Below are positions 63,176-64,000 of a stretch of 64,000 nucleotides of DNA, one piece after another. Each line of letters begins with the position of its first letter. Position 1 is the stretch's first letter. The stretch is from the NCBI RefSeq assembly GCF_001591645.1, contig NZ_BCVH01000001.1, positions 310,001 to 374,000 on the forward strand, written 5' to 3'. Position numbers and translations under genes: made by a program. Under the pieces are notes generated by a model, which worked only from the letters and a program-made list of their open reading frames with translations, did not search any database and was not told where the DNA came from. This stretch comes from Robertmurraya korlensis NBRC 107688. Its GTDB lineage: Bacteria; Bacillota; Bacilli; Bacillales; Cytobacillaceae.

Positions 63176-63976
63176 ATGATGCTTTTTAAACCTGTCATCT
63201 TGGCCTTCTCTTCACTTATTGATAAAGAATTACCTAAGGGAGAGAAAATCAATAATCGTTACGTGATCGAAGAGTTTCTAGGAATGGGCAGCTATGGCTA
63301 TAGTTATCTCGTTTATGATTCCTTCTTAGGAAGGAAGGTTGTCTTAAAGATGGTTCGGTTTCACAAAAGGATTACAAAAAAGGGAATTCGTGTTCATCAG
63401 TATGAGATTGAGATATTGAAAAGCTTACAACATCCATCCTTTCCTGCCATTTTTGATGAAGGAATGTGGGGAACGGTTCCCTTTTTTACCATGGAATATG
63501 TTCATGGAAAAACATTTGAACAACTAATCTTTATAGAGGGACAAAGGTTTACCGAAGAAGAGGCATTGGCGTATGGGTTAAAGCTTCTTGAACGAATGGA
63601 GTACCTGCATAATAAAGGAATTGTCCATAGAGACTTAAGAATCCCCAATATCATGCTTGAAGACAATGACGTAAGGGTAATAGACTTTGGATTGGCAAAG
63701 TGGTTATCTGATACGGATAATAAAAAAAGAGAACTGAAAAGTGAGATTTCTCCCCAATCTGATTATTTTCAGTTAGGGCACTTTCTCCTGTTTTTGCTTT
63801 ATTCCAATTATGAGACGAACGGTATGGAAAAGGAACGCCCTTGGGATGAAGAGTTGTCACTGTCATTAAAGACGAATAAGTTGATTAAAAGATTACTTCA
63901 AATAGATAAACCTTTTGAAACGATTAATGAACTAAAGCAATGTTATTTAGAAGCTTGTATAAAAAGGGAGGAATAA
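63176..63976 (+). CDS. Serine/threonine protein kinase (Hanks type)
   Basis: 266 residues covering one kinase domain: GMGSYGYSYLVYD glycine loop, VVLKMVRF (ATP-anchoring Lys), HRDLRIPNIML catalytic loop with Arg instead of the usual Lys, and VIDFGLAKW in place of the DFG region. No PASTA repeats and no membrane helix, so cytosolic and unlike PrkC; resembles the YrzF-type kinases of Bacillus. Substrate unknown; it may act in sporulation. Confidence 0.85.
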   Translation: MMLFKPVILAFSSLIDKELPKGEKINNRYVIEEFLGMGSYGYSYLVYDSFLGRKVVLKMVRFHKRITKKGIRVHQYEIEILKSLQHPSFPAIFDEGMWGTVPFFTMEYVHGKTFEQLIFIEGQRFTEEEALAYGLKLLERMEYLHNKGIVHRDLRIPNIMLEDNDVRVIDFGLAKWLSDTDNKKRELKSEISPQSDYFQLGHFLLFLLYSNYETNGMEKERPWDEELSLSLKTNKLIKRLLQIDKPFETINELKQCYLEACIKREE

Positions 63977-63978
63977 AT

Positions 63979-64000
63979 ATGTCACTATTCAATAAAGTGT
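63979..64000 (+). CDS. Start of a gene cut by the window end, possibly spo0M
   Basis: ATG after GGGAGGAA; only MSLFNKV is visible. This opening is shared with sporulation-control protein Spo0M of Bacillus, but seven residues cannot prove it. Confidence 0.3.

Overview
The window reads as chromosome of a low-GC, spore-forming Bacillaceae. Many genes and several neighbourhoods match the Bacillus subtilis backbone as I remember it: ypgQ/ypgR, brxA-ypiP-ypjP, thyA-dfrA, ilvA-ypmP-degV-ypmQ-ypmR-ypmS-msrA-msrB, the yodT-yodS-yodR-yodQ-yodP-kamA-yokU lysine operon, yozE-yodN-yozD and yppC. Start codons are mixed ATG/GTG/TTG with strong Shine-Dalgarno (SD) sites, and intrinsic terminators are frequent. 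No tRNA, rRNA, CRISPR array or transposase was seen. I make no species call.

Layout. 0-9.7 kb: housekeeping genes (HD hydrolase, ABC-F ATPase, HEAT protein, bacilliredoxin, methyltransferase, YpjP, thymidylate synthase, DHFR, acyltransferase), interrupted by a 52-bp tandem repeat array and a reverse-strand GIY-YIG plus NERD nuclease reading frame that looks like two genes fused in frame. 9.8-21.8 kb: ilvA, a first tatA-tatC pair, degV, an orphan sensor kinase, the ypmQRS set, an RsgA-type GTPase behind a leader-peptide attenuator, msrA-msrB and a YjcZ-type small protein. 22-24.5 kb: an FAD dehydrogenase and an S66 carboxypeptidase. 24.6-32.9 kb: the beta-lysine operon, with a sigma-54 activator gene and a good -24/-12 promoter ahead of ablA (kamA).

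33-60 kb looks like an accessory block lying between yokU and yozE, which I recall as neighbours in B. subtilis. It holds a MerR-MFS efflux pair followed by a decayed second copy of yokU; a TRAP transporter, a LacI regulator, a reverse-strand permease and five catabolic enzymes sharing a palindromic operator (consensus TTAGATCGATCTAA) and cre-like sites; two large exported proteins (an SLH/metallo-beta-lactamase protein and a depolymerase-like esterase); a shikimate-kinase homologue, an old-yellow-enzyme homologue and an exported dipeptidase; and a second Tat translocase in a phoX-tatA-tatC operon preceded by a four-repeat Pho box. 60-64 kb returns to backbone genes and ends inside a gene whose first residues recall spo0M.

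How the genes work together. The best candidates for undescribed biology are the attenuator-controlled rsgA paralogue, the TRAP/LacI catabolic regulon of unknown substrate with its possible secreted depolymerase, and the GIY-YIG/NERD fusion that still carries an internal SD and start codon. The Pho-box phoX-tat operon suggests phosphate starvation co-induces a Tat-exported phosphatase with its own translocase. All functional assignments come from reading motifs and gene order; no database search was run.
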